Positions 25,212-36,559 are shown, numbered from the stretch's first letter. The stretch: 47,895 nucleotides of DNA from Lutispora saccharofermentans (GCF_024363565.1 NZ_JAJEKE010000027.1:1-47895), one strand, 5' to 3'. Made by a program: numbers and translations. The notes: generated by a model from the letters alone, not told the origin.

Positions 25212-26591
25212 TCATTTACCTATGCAGAATCTGCTGAAAATTTCAGTTATTATGTCTTCCTCCACAGTATCGCCTGTTATTTCTCCCAAGAACCTCCATG
25301 CATCCTTTATATCTACGGATATCAGATCAAGAGGTATTCCTTCATCTATCGCTTCCAGCGCCCTGTCTATGCTTTCATGAGCCTTGTCTATAAGAGATTT
25401 ATGCCTGATATTTGATACCACGGCGCTGCCCCGGGTTTTCACGCTTCCGCTGTAAGCTGCATCCCATATGGCTTCCTCCAGCAATTCAATCCCTTTTTTG
25501 TCCTTCACAGACATTCTTATTATTCTTTCCTTTTCAAAACGATCCTCCAATAAATCTAATTCTGCATCAATGCCCATGTCCATCTTATTTGCGGCAATGA
25601 TTACCCTTTTATCATTCAGAATTGATGCTATAAGCATATCTTCAGGATCCAGCTTTTTTGAAGCGTCGATTACAAAAATAACAAGATCCGCATCATTTAT
25701 AGCTTCCTTCGTCCTTTCCACACCGATCTTTTCAACCACATCCTCAGTCTCTCTAAGGCCGGCCGTATCTATGAGCTTTATGAGCACACCCTTTACATTG
25801 AGATATTCTTCGATTATATCTCTTGTAGTCCCCGGGATGTCGGTTACTATAGCCCTGTTTTCCTTGAGCAGGAGATTCAGCAGAGAAGACTTTCCTACAT
25901 TGGGGCGTCCGATTATGGCGGTGCTCAGACCTTCTCTTTGGATTCTTCCCTCATAATAGGTATTCTGCAATTCTTTAAGTATTGCTTTTGCCTCCAGGCC
26001 CTTGGATCTGATATTCTCCGCAGTGATCTCCTCAATGTCATGCTCCGGAAAATCAATAGAGGCTTCGATATGGGCCAGCATAGATAAAAGCATATCCATA
26101 ACAGCTTTTACCCTGACTGACAGTTCACCCTGCAGCTGATTCATCGCATTTTTAAGGCCTTCATCCGTCTTTGACGTTATCACGTCAATCACAGCTTCAG
26201 ACTGAGCAAGATCGATCCTGCCGTTTAAAAAGCCGCGCTTGGTGAATTCTCCGGGTTCAGCCATCCTGGCGCCTTTTTTTAATACCAATTCCATTATTTT
26301 TCTTATGGGTATTATGCCTCCATGACAATGTATCTCGGCTACATCTTCACCTGTATATGAGTAAGGTGCTCTCATGATCACAGCAAGAACTTCGTCAATT
26401 TTGCTTCCTTCATCGTCAAAAATAAAGCCGTAGGTCATGTATCTGGACGGCATATCATTGATATCTTTTACTTTTTTCCCTCGGAATATTTTGCCTAAGA
26501 TGTCTTGCGAATCTTTCCCGCTCAATCTCACTATCCCGATCCCGGCTTCTCCGGGGGCCGTTCCTACGGCAGCAATGGTATCCTCCAGCAC
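25212..26591 (-). CDS. mnmE: tRNA modification GTPase MnmE (TrmE)
   Basis: Partner of MnmG in wobble-uridine modification. The N-terminal folate-binding domain starts LEDTIAAVGTAPGEAGIGIV. The central GTPase domain has GRPNVGKSSLLN (G1), DIPGTTRD (G2/G3 region), DTAGLRET and NKMD (G4). The C-terminal CIGK carries the catalytic Cys. It is 459 aa, the usual length, from the GTG at 26591, which has GAGGTGG upstream. It lies 47 nt after jag, with a stem-loop between. Confidence 0.96.
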   Translation of the reverse strand: MLEDTIAAVGTAPGEAGIGIVRLSGKDSQDILGKIFRGKKVKDINDMPSRYMTYGFIFDDEGSKIDEVLAVIMRAPYSYTGEDVAEIHCHGGIIPIRKIMELVLKKGARMAEPGEFTKRGFLNGRIDLAQSEAVIDVITSKTDEGLKNAMNQLQGELSVRVKAVMDMLLSMLAHIEASIDFPEHDIEEITAENIRSKGLEAKAILKELQNTYYEGRIQREGLSTAIIGRPNVGKSSLLNLLLKENRAIVTDIPGTTRDIIEEYLNVKGVLIKLIDTAGLRETEDVVEKIGVERTKEAINDADLVIFVIDASKKLDPEDMLIASILNDKRVIIAANKMDMGIDAELDLLEDRFEKERIIRMSVKDKKGIELLEEAIWDAAYSGSVKTRGSAVVSNIRHKSLIDKAHESIDRALEAIDEGIPLDLISVDIKDAWRFLGEITGDTVEEDIITEIFSRFCIGK

Positions 26592-26616
26592 ATTACCACC
26601 TCTTTCAAATATGATA

Positions 26617-26640
26617 AACCCAGTATTTTCATACTGGGTT
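26617..26640 (-). terminator. Stem-loop at the jag stop (weak terminator or attenuator)
   Basis: AACCCAGTAT and ATACTGGGTT form a perfect 10-bp stem with a 4-nt loop, followed on the minus strand by TTTATCATATTTG. It overlaps the jag stop codon and lies just before the mnmE ribosome-binding site. It may lower transcription into mnmE. Confidence 0.55.
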
Positions 26641-27319
26641 ATTTGCAAGCGATAATAACCTTTCTATTAGGCTCTTCCCCTTCGCTGTATGTAATAACAC
26701 CGGGGTAATCCTGCAGAGCAGAGTGGATGATCCTTCTCTCATATGGATTCATAGGCTCCAATTCCATTCTCTTTCTTGTCTTTACCACTCTTTCCGCCAG
26801 CCTGTTTGCCAATCTTATAAGAGTTTCTTCTCTTTTTGATCTGTAATTCTCTGTATCCAATACCACCCTTAAGTAATCATCCCTGCCCTTATCCTTGTTG
26901 ACAACAAGGCTTACCAGGTATTGCAGGGAATCGAGAGTCTGACCTCTTCTTCCTATAATAATTCCCATCTTCGGGCCTATAAGATTGATATAAAGACCGG
27001 CTTCTGTATGTTTAATCTTTATTTCCGCCTTTACATCCATGCAATTAAGAACTTCTCTCAGGAATCTATAGGCTATGTCCTTTTCCTTGCTTCTATCTGC
27101 AGATGTTTCTTTTTTTGCAGGCACTTCAGGTTCTGTCGTTTTTTCTTCTTTTACAGTAACTTTTACCTTTGCAAGCTTGCTTCCTATCAATCCCAAGAAT
27201 CCTTTGCTGGGCTGCTCCAATATTTCTATGCTCGCCTTGTCTTTGGTGATGTTAAGCTCCTGTATGGCCAGCTCTACAGCTTCCTCAACCGTCTTGGCCG
27301 ACTTTTCAACCCATTTCAT
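26639..27319 (-). CDS. jag: RNA-binding protein Jag (KhpB/EloR)
   Basis: A 226-aa RNA-binding protein with the order Jag_N (KSAKTVEEAVELAIQELN, ending KGFLGLIGSKLA), a Lys/Glu-rich linker (about 57-80), a KH domain (GIIIGRRGQTLDSLQYLVSL) and an R3H domain (RRIIHSALQDYPGV near the end). It acts with KhpA in cell-envelope control in Gram-positives. It lies 4 nt after yidC, the standard context. Confidence 0.95.
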   Translation of the reverse strand: MKWVEKSAKTVEEAVELAIQELNITKDKASIEILEQPSKGFLGLIGSKLAKVKVTVKEEKTTEPEVPAKKETSADRSKEKDIAYRFLREVLNCMDVKAEIKIKHTEAGLYINLIGPKMGIIIGRRGQTLDSLQYLVSLVVNKDKGRDDYLRVVLDTENYRSKREETLIRLANRLAERVVKTRKRMELEPMNPYERRIIHSALQDYPGVITYSEGEEPNRKVIIACK

Positions 27320-27323
27320 TTAA

Positions 27324-27986
27324 TTATTCGCCTCCTTTATGACCGAGCAGAGCTTTGGTCATAAAATACTGCTGTAATATAGTAAATATGTTACCAACTA
27401 CCCAATATAAAGCTATTCCTGAAGGGAATTTTAAAGTAAAGAAACCTATCATCAAAGGCATTACGGTGTTCATTGATTTCATCGTAGGATCCATATTGCC
27501 CTTTGCCGAAATCATGGCTGTTTGTACATAGGTAGTAAGTGCAGACAATATAGGAAGTATATACCATTTATCAGGCATGCCCAAATCAGCCAGCCACCAA
27601 AAACCCTTGGCAATCGCTGCAAATTCTTCGGGGGTAAAAACAAATTTTGTAGGATTCTGCAAAACGCCAAATAATGCAATTATTATCGGGAGCTGTATAA
27701 GCGCAGGAAGGCAACCTGAAGCCGGATTATAGTTATGCTCTTTATAAAGCTCCATCAGCTTTTGATTCATCTTTTCCGGATCGCCTTTATATTTTGTCTG
27801 GATCTCTTTCATCTTAGGATTGATCTCATTCATTTTCTTAGTCGATTGTGTTTGTTTTATATTGATAGGCAGTAACAATATTTTCGTAATGATTGTGAAA
27901 AATATTATGGCATAGCCATAGCTTCCCGTAAAATCAAATAGCAGCTTGAGCAACGCACCAAACGGCCTGGAAATTATATCTAGCAA
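27324..27986 (-). CDS. yidC: Membrane protein insertase YidC/OxaA
   Basis: A 220-aa insertase core with five transmembrane segments. Conserved blocks are SYGYAIIFFTIITKILLLPI (about 22-41), a basic cytoplasmic loop (KKMNEINPKMKEIQTKYKGD), GCLPALIQLPIIIALF and FPSGIALYWVVGN. There is no lipoprotein signal, as usual for short clostridial forms. Start TTG at 27986 with GGGGGAG upstream. Lies between yidD and jag. Confidence 0.95.
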   Translation of the reverse strand: MLDIISRPFGALLKLLFDFTGSYGYAIIFFTIITKILLLPINIKQTQSTKKMNEINPKMKEIQTKYKGDPEKMNQKLMELYKEHNYNPASGCLPALIQLPIIIALFGVLQNPTKFVFTPEEFAAIAKGFWWLADLGMPDKWYILPILSALTTYVQTAMISAKGNMDPTMKSMNTVMPLMIGFFTLKFPSGIALYWVVGNIFTILQQYFMTKALLGHKGGE

Positions 27987-28116
27987 AACATCTCCCCCTA
28001 AATATTAATGTTTATCTAATCAATGGAACCCACACTGCTGCAAAGCGGGAATCACAGGTTTAAGAATGTCCCTTTTATTGATGCAGCGGAATGTTCCCAA
28101 GTTTTTCTTCCATATT

Positions 28117-28326
28117 TTATGGCACCGGATCATATCCTCCAGGATTAAAGGGATGACATTTCATTACCCGCTTTATTCCTAAAACAGTACCTTTTATGCT
28201 TCCGTACTTCCTCACAGCTTCAAGAGTATAATTAGAGCAGGTAGGAATAAAACGGCATTTTCCGGGACTTATAGGAGATATAACCAATTGGTAGAGTCTT
28301 ATCAAAAATATTATTATATATTTCAT
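28117..28326 (-). CDS. yidD: Membrane protein insertion efficiency factor YidD
   Basis: A 69-aa protein with the haemolytic-domain signature: [31 protein letters not shown], and [17 protein letters not shown]. It assists YidC. It overlaps rnpA by 4 nt (ATGA), so it is translationally coupled. 130 nt of gene-free sequence separate it from yidC. Confidence 0.95.
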   Translation of the reverse strand: MKYIIIFLIRLYQLVISPISPGKCRFIPTCSNYTLEAVRKYGSIKGTVLGIKRVMKCHPFNPGGYDPVP

Positions 28327-28673
28327 CTCTTTACATCTTCTTTGAGAAGTCTGGCTCTTCTAACAGCGTTCATCATATCTCTTTCAATATCATAATAGCT
28401 TGCTTCGCTGCTTTTTACCCTCGCTGTAAAAACAATAAGATATCCTGTTTTTATAAAACAGCTGATCTTTCTGAAATTTTCTCTCATCAATCTTTTTACA
28501 CGGTTTCTCTTGACGCTGTTGCCAATCTTTTTGCTCACCGAATATCCGACTTTATTTGTATCTTCATCGCTTTTTAAGATATAAAGCACCAAAGAGTTCT
28601 CAGCGTAATATCTGCCGTTGGCATATACTTTTTTAAACAAAGAATTTTTTTTAATTCTTCCGGGGATCTTCAT
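28323..28673 (-). CDS. rnpA: Ribonuclease P protein component
   Basis: A 116-aa basic protein of RNase P that matures tRNA 5' ends. The RNR motif is clear ([16 protein letters not shown]), preceded by [13 protein letters not shown]. The start is ATG 28673 with GGAGG 5 nt upstream; ATG codons further up lack a site. It overlaps yidD by 4 nt. An intrinsic terminator separates it from rpmH, so it is expressed by read-through or its own promoter. Confidence 0.95.
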   Translation of the reverse strand: MKIPGRIKKNSLFKKVYANGRYYAENSLVLYILKSDEDTNKVGYSVSKKIGNSVKRNRVKRLMRENFRKISCFIKTGYLIVFTARVKSSEASYYDIERDMMNAVRRARLLKEDVKR

Positions 28674-28705
28674 ATTATCCTCCATTGATGAGGCATGTAG
28701 AGAAA

Positions 28706-28726
28706 AAGGCCACAAAAAGCGGCCTT
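28706..28726 (-). terminator. Terminator/attenuator between rpmH and rnpA
   Basis: On the minus strand AAGGCC pairs with GGCCTT across a 9-nt loop and is followed by TTTTTC. It touches the rpmH stop. Partial termination would give more L34 than RnpA. Confidence 0.75.
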
Positions 28727-28859
28727 ACACTGTTAATCTCTTTCTACCTTTTCTTCTTCTTCTTTTAAGAACCTGTCTTCCGTTTAAAGTACTCATTCTT
28801 TCTCTAAAGCCGTGTACTTTTTTTCTTTGCCTTTTTTTTGGCTGGTATGTCATTAACAT
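28725..28859 (-). CDS. rpmH: 50S ribosomal protein bL34
   Basis: A 44-aa, extremely basic protein reading [14 protein letters not shown], then [14 protein letters not shown] and [16 protein letters not shown]. It is the canonical bL34, in its usual place upstream of rnpA and divergent from dnaA. GGGGGG lies 7 nt before the ATG at 28859; another ATG lies directly upstream. The length is exactly typical. Confidence 0.96.
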   Translation of the reverse strand: MLMTYQPKKRQRKKVHGFRERMSTLNGRQVLKRRRRKGRKRLTV

Positions 28860-28904
28860 CATTACACCCCCCAACGACTATGTGTATATAAATATTGCAC
28901 ATTA

Positions 28905-29022
28905 ACACTGGACTAACCCGTCCTAAACTTCCCCGTTTATATAAGCAACGAGTACCCCAGGGCGCCTAAGTCCAGCATGGACTCGGCTAACATTTTGTTT
29001 CACAAAATGAAGTCTCGTTCAA
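28905..29022 (+). repeat. Element D, copy 2, beside oriC
   Basis: About 118 bp aligning with the complement of 17503-17618 across nearly its whole length. Hairpins are CATTTTG/CAAAATG (28991-29009) and GTCCA/TGGAC. It is upstream of rpmH and at the left edge of the origin. Confidence 0.75.
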
Positions 29023-29560
29023 GCATAATACGCCACCGTACATTAAAATTATATATATATTAATATTTACTGTCAAGAAATTTAAGTTAAATCTCACATT
29101 CAACAATAAATATTAACAGTATTCTCAGTTCAAAATGCCCTATCCGGGAGCCCAGCGTCGCTTATATAAGTTACCGGCCTTTGGCTATGGCCGCGAAATA
29201 TATTTTTATTTGCTGTGGATAACCTTTAAAATTCAATTGAATTCCTGGCTCCAATTTGCTAATATTAGTTTAAGATTGTGTATAACTTTTTATTTGCTGT
29301 CAAAGTTATCAGTTTATGCACAAGTTGTGTATAAATTTGTGCATAACTAATATATTTTGTGTATTGATTTTATCATTTTTGTTAATAATCAAATGAAATC
29401 AACTAAAATTAATAAGCTGAAATTGTTAATATTTTTTTTGCCCAATTTGTGGACAATTTATTTATGCAATATTATATTAACATATTATCAATATTTTATT
29501 CACAATTTGCTTTTGTTTAAACAGCATAGTTTTTCAATATGCACTATGAGGAGGATGGAA
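29023..29560. other. oriC: oriC, left lobe (upstream of dnaA)
   Basis: AT-rich 538 nt with no gene. DnaA-box-like sites: TGTGGATAA perfect at 29214-29222. One-mismatch sites lie at 29277-29285, 29314-29322, 29326-29334, 29338-29346 and 29448-29456. The dnaA promoter must lie here too, so the sites probably also autoregulate dnaA. Gene orientation diverges on either side. Confidence 0.85.
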
Positions 29561-30895
29561 ATGAACCCCCAAAATTATGAGATATGGGATAAAACCCTTG
29601 ATATTATTAAAGTTGAACTTACAGAAGTAAGCTTCAATACTTGGCTCAAATCCATAACGCCAATAATGATCAATGATGAAATGATCCTGTTTCATGTTCC
29701 CGATGATTTCACCAAGGGTATCATAGAAACCCGTTATGCTACACTTATCAAGAATGCGCTGAAACAAGTCACTTCAAAGTATCATGAACTAAAATTTACT
29801 GTGAACGAGGCAGAAGCGGATATGGAAAAATCCAATAATGTCATGGGGAGAAAAGAAGTCGAAGAGGTAGTCAATACTTCTTTGAACCCACGATATACTT
29901 TTGATACCTTTGTAATAGGCAACAGCAACAGGCTTGCTCATGCAGCTTCGGTTGCAGTAGCAGAATCTCCCGCAAAGGCTTACAATCCACTTTTTATATA
30001 CGGAGGAGTAGGTTTGGGAAAAACCCATCTAATGCATGCCATAGGACACTATGCCTTAAATCAGAACAAAAGAGCAAAGGTCGTATATGTATCTTCTGAA
30101 ACCTTTACAAATGAATTGATAAATTCAATCAGAGATGACAGGAATACAGAATTCAGAAGCAAATACAGAAATATAGACATACTATTGGTGGATGATATTC
30201 AGTTCATTGCAGGAAAGGAACGAACCCAGGAAGAATTTTTCCATACCTTTAATTCATTGTATGAAGCAAACAAGCAAATAATTATTTCCAGTGATAGACC
30301 TCCAAAGGAAATACCTACACTAGAGGACAGGCTCAGATCAAGATTTGAATGGGGACTTATAGCCGATATTCAGCCTCCGGATCTCGAAACAAGAATCGCT
30401 ATATTGAAGAAAAAAGCAAAGATTGAAAATCTGGTTATACCCGATGATGTAATGCTTTATATAGCCAAAAAAATTCTTTCTAATATAAGAGAGCTGGAAG
30501 GCGCGTTAATAAGAATAGTAGCATATTCGTCCCTGACAAACAGAGAAATAAATGAAGAGCTGGCAAGCGAAGCATTAAAAGACATCATATCAAATTCCAA
30601 GCCTAAATTTATAACTGCAGATTTGATAAAAGAAAAAGTAGGTGAATTTTTCAATGTAAAAGTTGAAGACTTTAATGCAAAGAAAAGGACTAGATCCATC
30701 GTCTACCCAAGGCAGATCGCGATGTATCTTTGCAGGGAAATGACGGACCTTTCCCTTCCAAAAATAGGTGAAGAATTTGGAAGGGACCATACAACCATAA
30801 TGCATGCCTACGACAAAATATCTTCAGATATGAATATAGACCCTGAATTAAAAAACATAATAAATGATCTTAAAAGCAAAATTGAAAATACTTAA
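29561..30895 (+). CDS. dnaA: Chromosomal replication initiator DnaA
   Basis: AAA+ initiator that binds DnaA boxes and melts oriC. Domain I starts [21 protein letters not shown] short linker follows (about 85-105). Domain III has Walker A GGVGLGKT (148-155) and Walker [21 protein letters not shown]. Domain IV has the signature [14 protein letters not shown]. It is 444 aa from the ATG at 29561, 6 nt after GAGGAGG; an in-frame ATG six bases earlier abuts that site. It is flanked by DnaA-box regions on both sides, as in Bacillus. Confidence 0.98.
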   Translation: MNPQNYEIWDKTLDIIKVELTEVSFNTWLKSITPIMINDEMILFHVPDDFTKGIIETRYATLIKNALKQVTSKYHELKFTVNEAEADMEKSNNVMGRKEVEEVVNTSLNPRYTFDTFVIGNSNRLAHAASVAVAESPAKAYNPLFIYGGVGLGKTHLMHAIGHYALNQNKRAKVVYVSSETFTNELINSIRDDRNTEFRSKYRNIDILLVDDIQFIAGKERTQEEFFHTFNSLYEANKQIIISSDRPPKEIPTLEDRLRSRFEWGLIADIQPPDLETRIAILKKKAKIENLVIPDDVMLYIAKKILSNIRELEGALIRIVAYSSLTNREINEELASEALKDIISNSKPKFITADLIKEKVGEFFNVKVEDFNAKKRTRSIVYPRQIAMYLCREMTDLSLPKIGEEFGRDHTTIMHAYDKISSDMNIDPELKNIINDLKSKIENT

Positions 30896-31121
30896 TAAAT
30901 GTTGACAAACTGCAAATAAGCTGTTGATAGCGAGAACCCCAAAAAAGGTTGTTTATAAAAGGCTCTGATAAAGGCATTACTTTTCAACAATCTATCAACA
31001 ATAGGAACTCAGTTTTTTAGCTGTTTGATCGGCTTTTTAACAAATCAACAGGCCCTATTACTATTACTAGTATTATTTATTATATTATTTAATAATAAGA
31101 GAAAATCGGAGGTTATCCACA
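30896..31121. other. oriC: oriC, right lobe and putative unwinding element
   Basis: The dnaA-dnaN spacer. It has CTATCAACA-type variant boxes on both strands (about 30920 and 30993). A CAACAGGCC block is followed by a trinucleotide-like tract of TACTATTAC type (31054-31090) that grades into pure AT. This resembles the Bacillus arrangement of DnaA box, GC cluster, DnaA-trios and unwinding region. A perfect DnaA box (31113-31121) abuts the dnaN start. Confidence 0.75.
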
Positions 31122-32213
31122 ATGAGAATAATAACAAACAAATCAACCTTGTTGGAAAGCATAAATATTGTTCAAAAAGCAGTACCGTCAAAAACAACTC
31201 TTCCTATATTAGAAGGCATCTTGTTTCAAGCCAAAAACGGAAAGCTCACGTTGGTATCCACAGATCTTGAGATGGGTATAGAAACCACATCAAATGTGGA
31301 TGTCATAGAACAAGGCAGCACCGTAGTTTCATCAAAAATAATCGGAGAGATTGTAAGGAAATTACCGGACTCAGATGTGGAGATCGAAACTAAAGATAAT
31401 TTTGTTTACATAAAAAGCGAAAATTCTGAATTCAAAGTCCTATGCTTATCCAGGGATGAATTCCCTGAGCTGCCCAATGTAAGCAGAGAAAAAGGACTCA
31501 GTCTGACAAATTCTATGCTCAAAGAGATGATCAAGCAAACCATAGTAGCTGTTTCAAATGATGAAATAAGGCCTATATTGACGGGAGTTTTATTGGAAAT
31601 AGCTGGAGATCAAGTGACCATGGTAGCTCTGGACGGTTTCAGAATGGCTGTTAAAGTGACGAGTGCCTTAAACGATGAAAATTTCAAAGCGGTCATACCC
31701 GGAAAGACTTTGATTGAAATAGGTAAAATACTTGACGAGAGTGAGGAACCCGTCAGCATCTTCCTTTCCAAAAATCAAGTATTATTTCAAACGGGAGACA
31801 CCACTGTAATTTCACGCCTTCTTGAAGGAGAATTTATAAATTACAAGCAGCTGCTTCCTACTGAATATAAGACTAAAATAGCACTAAAGACAGAACACCT
31901 GCTGGACGCCTGCGAGAGAGCAGCTTTATTCGCAAGGGATTCAAACAACAGCATAAAATTCGAAGTCTATGATGATATTATGAATATTAAATCCAACAGT
32001 GATAATGGAGATGTTCACGAAGAGGTAAAAATATCAAAAAATGGAGAAGATATAGAGATTGCATTTAATCCCAAATATCTGATAGATGCTTTAAGGGTAA
32101 TCGGAAGAGATGAGATAACCATTGAATTTACAACCAGCGTAAGCCCCAGCATAATAAAACCCGCCAAGGATTCCGGATTTTTATACTTAATACTTCCGGT
32201 AAGAAGGAGATAA
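31122..32213 (+). CDS. dnaN: DNA polymerase III beta subunit (sliding clamp)
   Basis: A 363-aa ring-forming processivity clamp with three similar domains. N-terminal TLLESINIVQKAVPSKTTLP and LPILEGILF are typical, as is the C-terminal FLYLILPVRRR. The ribosome-binding site GGAGG lies next to a perfect DnaA box (TTATCCACA) that ends at the base before the ATG. So DnaA binding could influence expression. Followed by a clear terminator. Confidence 0.97.
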   Translation: MRIITNKSTLLESINIVQKAVPSKTTLPILEGILFQAKNGKLTLVSTDLEMGIETTSNVDVIEQGSTVVSSKIIGEIVRKLPDSDVEIETKDNFVYIKSENSEFKVLCLSRDEFPELPNVSREKGLSLTNSMLKEMIKQTIVAVSNDEIRPILTGVLLEIAGDQVTMVALDGFRMAVKVTSALNDENFKAVIPGKTLIEIGKILDESEEPVSIFLSKNQVLFQTGDTTVISRLLEGEFINYKQLLPTEYKTKIALKTEHLLDACERAALFARDSNNSIKFEVYDDIMNIKSNSDNGDVHEEVKISKNGEDIEIAFNPKYLIDALRVIGRDEITIEFTTSVSPSIIKPAKDSGFLYLILPVRRR

Positions 32214-32218
32214 GCATT

Positions 32219-32242
32219 AACCACCCTAACCGGGTGGTTTTA
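32219..32242 (+). terminator. Intrinsic terminator after dnaN
   Basis: AACCACCC and GGGTGGTT form a perfect 8-bp stem with a 5-nt loop, followed by TTTTATAT. It begins 6 nt after the dnaN stop, so yaaA-recF-gyrB need a separate promoter. Confidence 0.85.
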
Positions 32243-32280
32243 TATAGAATATTGATTCCACTAAAAAACTTTGTTTTAAC

Positions 32281-32454
32281 CTATTGTCCTGACTGATAAA
32301 AGAGTGCATTGTGAAGGGGCTTAGAGTTTGTTAGCGAAGTATAGGAAAAGTTGCGTCAACTGTTTGAGCTAAAGCGAGTTTTGACGCAACCCTATGCAAG
32401 CTTACAAAGTCTTAGTCCCGGAGCTTTCGCAATCGTTATCAGTTAGCACAATAG
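32281..32454. repeat. Terminal-inverted-repeat element, copy C
   Basis: Shortest copy (174 bp), in opposite orientation to A and B on the plus strand. Ends CTATTGTCCTGACTGATAA (32281-32299) and the complement of CTATTGTGCTAACTGATAA (32436-32454): 19 bp with two mismatches. The internal 10-bp inverted repeat is at 32350-32359 and 32381-32390. The complete 32214-32524 gap holds only the dnaN terminator, this element, and about 70 nt before yaaA. So the yaaA-recF-remB-gyrB promoter is inside or just beyond it. Confidence 0.82.
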
Positions 32455-32524
32455 AGATTCATAAACAGCTAAAATTAGAGTTATTGCAGTAAATTAATAT
32501 TGATCTTTAAGGAAGTGAATTGAA

Positions 32525-32731
32525 GTGTTGGAAATAAAGATAGATACTGAATATATCAAGCTCGATCAGTTTTTGAAGTTTGCAGGCCTTGTAAATACAG
32601 GAGGAGAGGCCAAAAACATTATTATGGAAGGCAGAATAACTGTGAACGGATCAGTTGAAAAAGCCAGAGGCAAAAAACTGAGGGCTGACGATATAATAGA
32701 ATTTGAAGGGCATAAGTATAAGATAGTTTAA
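32525..32731 (+). CDS. yaaA: S4-domain RNA-binding protein YaaA
   Basis: A 68-aa protein consisting of one S4 domain: IKLDQFLKFAGLVNTGGEAK, then IIMEGRITVNG and the closing RADDIIEFEGHKYKIV. It sits in its normal position between dnaN and recF; a role in ribosome assembly is reported for the Bacillus member. The start is GTG at 32525 (a TTG follows at once), with GGAAG about 10 nt upstream. First gene after repeat copy C. Confidence 0.92.
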   Translation: MLEIKIDTEYIKLDQFLKFAGLVNTGGEAKNIIMEGRITVNGSVEKARGKKLRADDIIEFEGHKYKIV

Positions 32732-32750
32732 CTGTCGGGGAGTGCTTTTA

Positions 32751-33860
32751 TTGAATATTGAGAGCATATTTTTGCTTAATTTTAGAAACTATAGTGAACA
32801 ATATATAGAATTGGATCCCGGCATCAATATATTTTACGGTGAGAATGCCCAGGGAAAGACCAATGTGATCGAAGCTGTATATTTGCTTACCATGGGAAAG
32901 TCTCACAGAACCAATAAATATAACGAGATGGTCAAATGGGATAAAAATGATTCCCGTATATGTATAAAGTTTAATAAAGATGATTTTGATTACAACATAG
33001 ATTTTGTACTGAAAAGGAATCAAAAGAAACAAATAAAGGTCAACGGAGTGAGGCTTGATAAGCTGAGCGATATATTGGGAAAGCTGAATACGGTTATATT
33101 TTCGCCTGATCATATGAAAATAATAAAGGAAGGGCCTTCAGAGAGAAGAAGGTTCATAGATTCTATATTATCTCAGACAAAGCCTAAATATTATTATAAT
33201 TTTACCCAATATTTAAAGGTTTTGGCCCAAAGAAATGTGCTCTTATGCAATGAGAAAAATGACGGAATCATAGAAAAAACCTTGGATATCTGGGATCATC
33301 AGCTGATAGAATATGGCTCCAGGATCATAAAAGACAGGCAGATATTTGTTGAAAGCATAGATAATAAAGCGTGGAAAATAAATAAGGAGCTATCAGGAGG
33401 AAGAGAGGATTTTCATTTGAAGTATATGCCTTCCATAGCTTATGGAAAGCATGAAATAACCGATATAAAAAATGCTTTTGAGAAAAGGCTGACGGAAGCC
33501 AGGGCTTCAGATATGAGGCGCAAGCTCACACAGTACGGGCCCCATCGGGATGAGCTTAATCTGTTTATAAATGATAAGGAAGTAAGGAATTACGGCTCTC
33601 AAGGACAGCAAAGATCTGTTCTTCTATCTTTAAAGCTTTCTGAAATGGAATATATAAAAGATGAAACGGGATCAACACCTGTTTTGCTCCTCGATGATGT
33701 TTTCTCTGAATTGGATAAATTAAGGCAGGGCTTTTTGATTTCCTTTATAAAGAATGTGCAGGTGATCATTACATGCACTGATTATGAAAATCTGTATTTA
33801 GGGGATAAATCCACATATAAGATTTTTAATGTAAGAAGCGGAAAAGTATACAATAAATGA
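32751..33860 (+). CDS. recF: DNA replication and repair protein RecF
   Basis: SMC-like ATPase that loads RecA at gaps. It begins NIESIFLLNFRNYSEQ, followed by Walker A YGENAQGKTN (about 32-41). The signature is YGSQGQQRSVLLSLKLSE and Walker B is PVLLLDDVFSELD. It is 369 aa from the TTG at 32751, with GGGGAG 8 nt upstream; a GTG at 32742 falls inside that site. It starts 19 nt after yaaA. Confidence 0.95.
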   Translation: MNIESIFLLNFRNYSEQYIELDPGINIFYGENAQGKTNVIEAVYLLTMGKSHRTNKYNEMVKWDKNDSRICIKFNKDDFDYNIDFVLKRNQKKQIKVNGVRLDKLSDILGKLNTVIFSPDHMKIIKEGPSERRRFIDSILSQTKPKYYYNFTQYLKVLAQRNVLLCNEKNDGIIEKTLDIWDHQLIEYGSRIIKDRQIFVESIDNKAWKINKELSGGREDFHLKYMPSIAYGKHEITDIKNAFEKRLTEARASDMRRKLTQYGPHRDELNLFINDKEVRNYGSQGQQRSVLLSLKLSEMEYIKDETGSTPVLLLDDVFSELDKLRQGFLISFIKNVQVIITCTDYENLYLGDKSTYKIFNVRSGKVYNK

Positions 33861-33913
33861 TTAAAAGGTTATAATATTATTATTCGGGGATATTGCGAAG
33901 GAGGATTTTTTTT

Positions 33914-36126
<2,213 letters not shown>

Positions 36127-36139
36127 CGGGGGTGCGAGC

Positions 36140-36559
36140 ATGCCTTTTGACAGTTTTGATGTTGCCAAGGCTGCGATAAACTTGGCTATATCATCCAGAG
36201 CCTCGGAAGAATTGATGATAAAGGATCTGAAAAATAAGAACATACTTGCTGCGGCAGTGGATATCGGGGGAGATTTTAATTCCTCAATACCCAAAATAAT
36301 TGAAAGAGCTGTTGTAGCTTCTAAAAGGAGCGGCATAACAAAGGATTGCCATGTTCATGACGGTGCCGTCATAGGTGCAACCAAGGAAGCTTTGATGCAG
36401 ATAGCCATGAAAGCCAACGGATACAATATAGGCGGGAAAATCGGCATAGCCAGATCCGGTGAACATTTGAGCATATGTATATTCATGAGCATGGGCGTGC
36501 TCCATCTCAACGATGTGGTTATAGGGTTAGCCCACCGGGCTGTCCCGGATTTTAAATAA
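36140..36559 (+). CDS. HutP family protein
   Basis: A 139-aa relative of HutP, the histidine-responsive RNA-binding antiterminator of Bacillus. The match spans RASEELMIKDLKNKNILAAA, CHVHDGAVIGATKEAL and a C-terminal VVIGLAHRAVPDF. The clustered His residues (HVHDG) resemble the metal site. Clostridial members often follow gyrB, and no hut operon is nearby, so the target is unknown. GGGGGTG precedes the ATG. A strong terminator follows. Confidence 0.85.
   Translation: MPFDSFDVAKAAINLAISSRASEELMIKDLKNKNILAAAVDIGGDFNSSIPKIIERAVVASKRSGITKDCHVHDGAVIGATKEALMQIAMKANGYNIGGKIGIARSGEHLSICIFMSMGVLHLNDVVIGLAHRAVPDFK

Noticed and set aside
28985..29010. Third parS site (TTTCAC at 28998)
   Set aside because: The match stops after TTTCAC; the arms belong to the element D hairpin.
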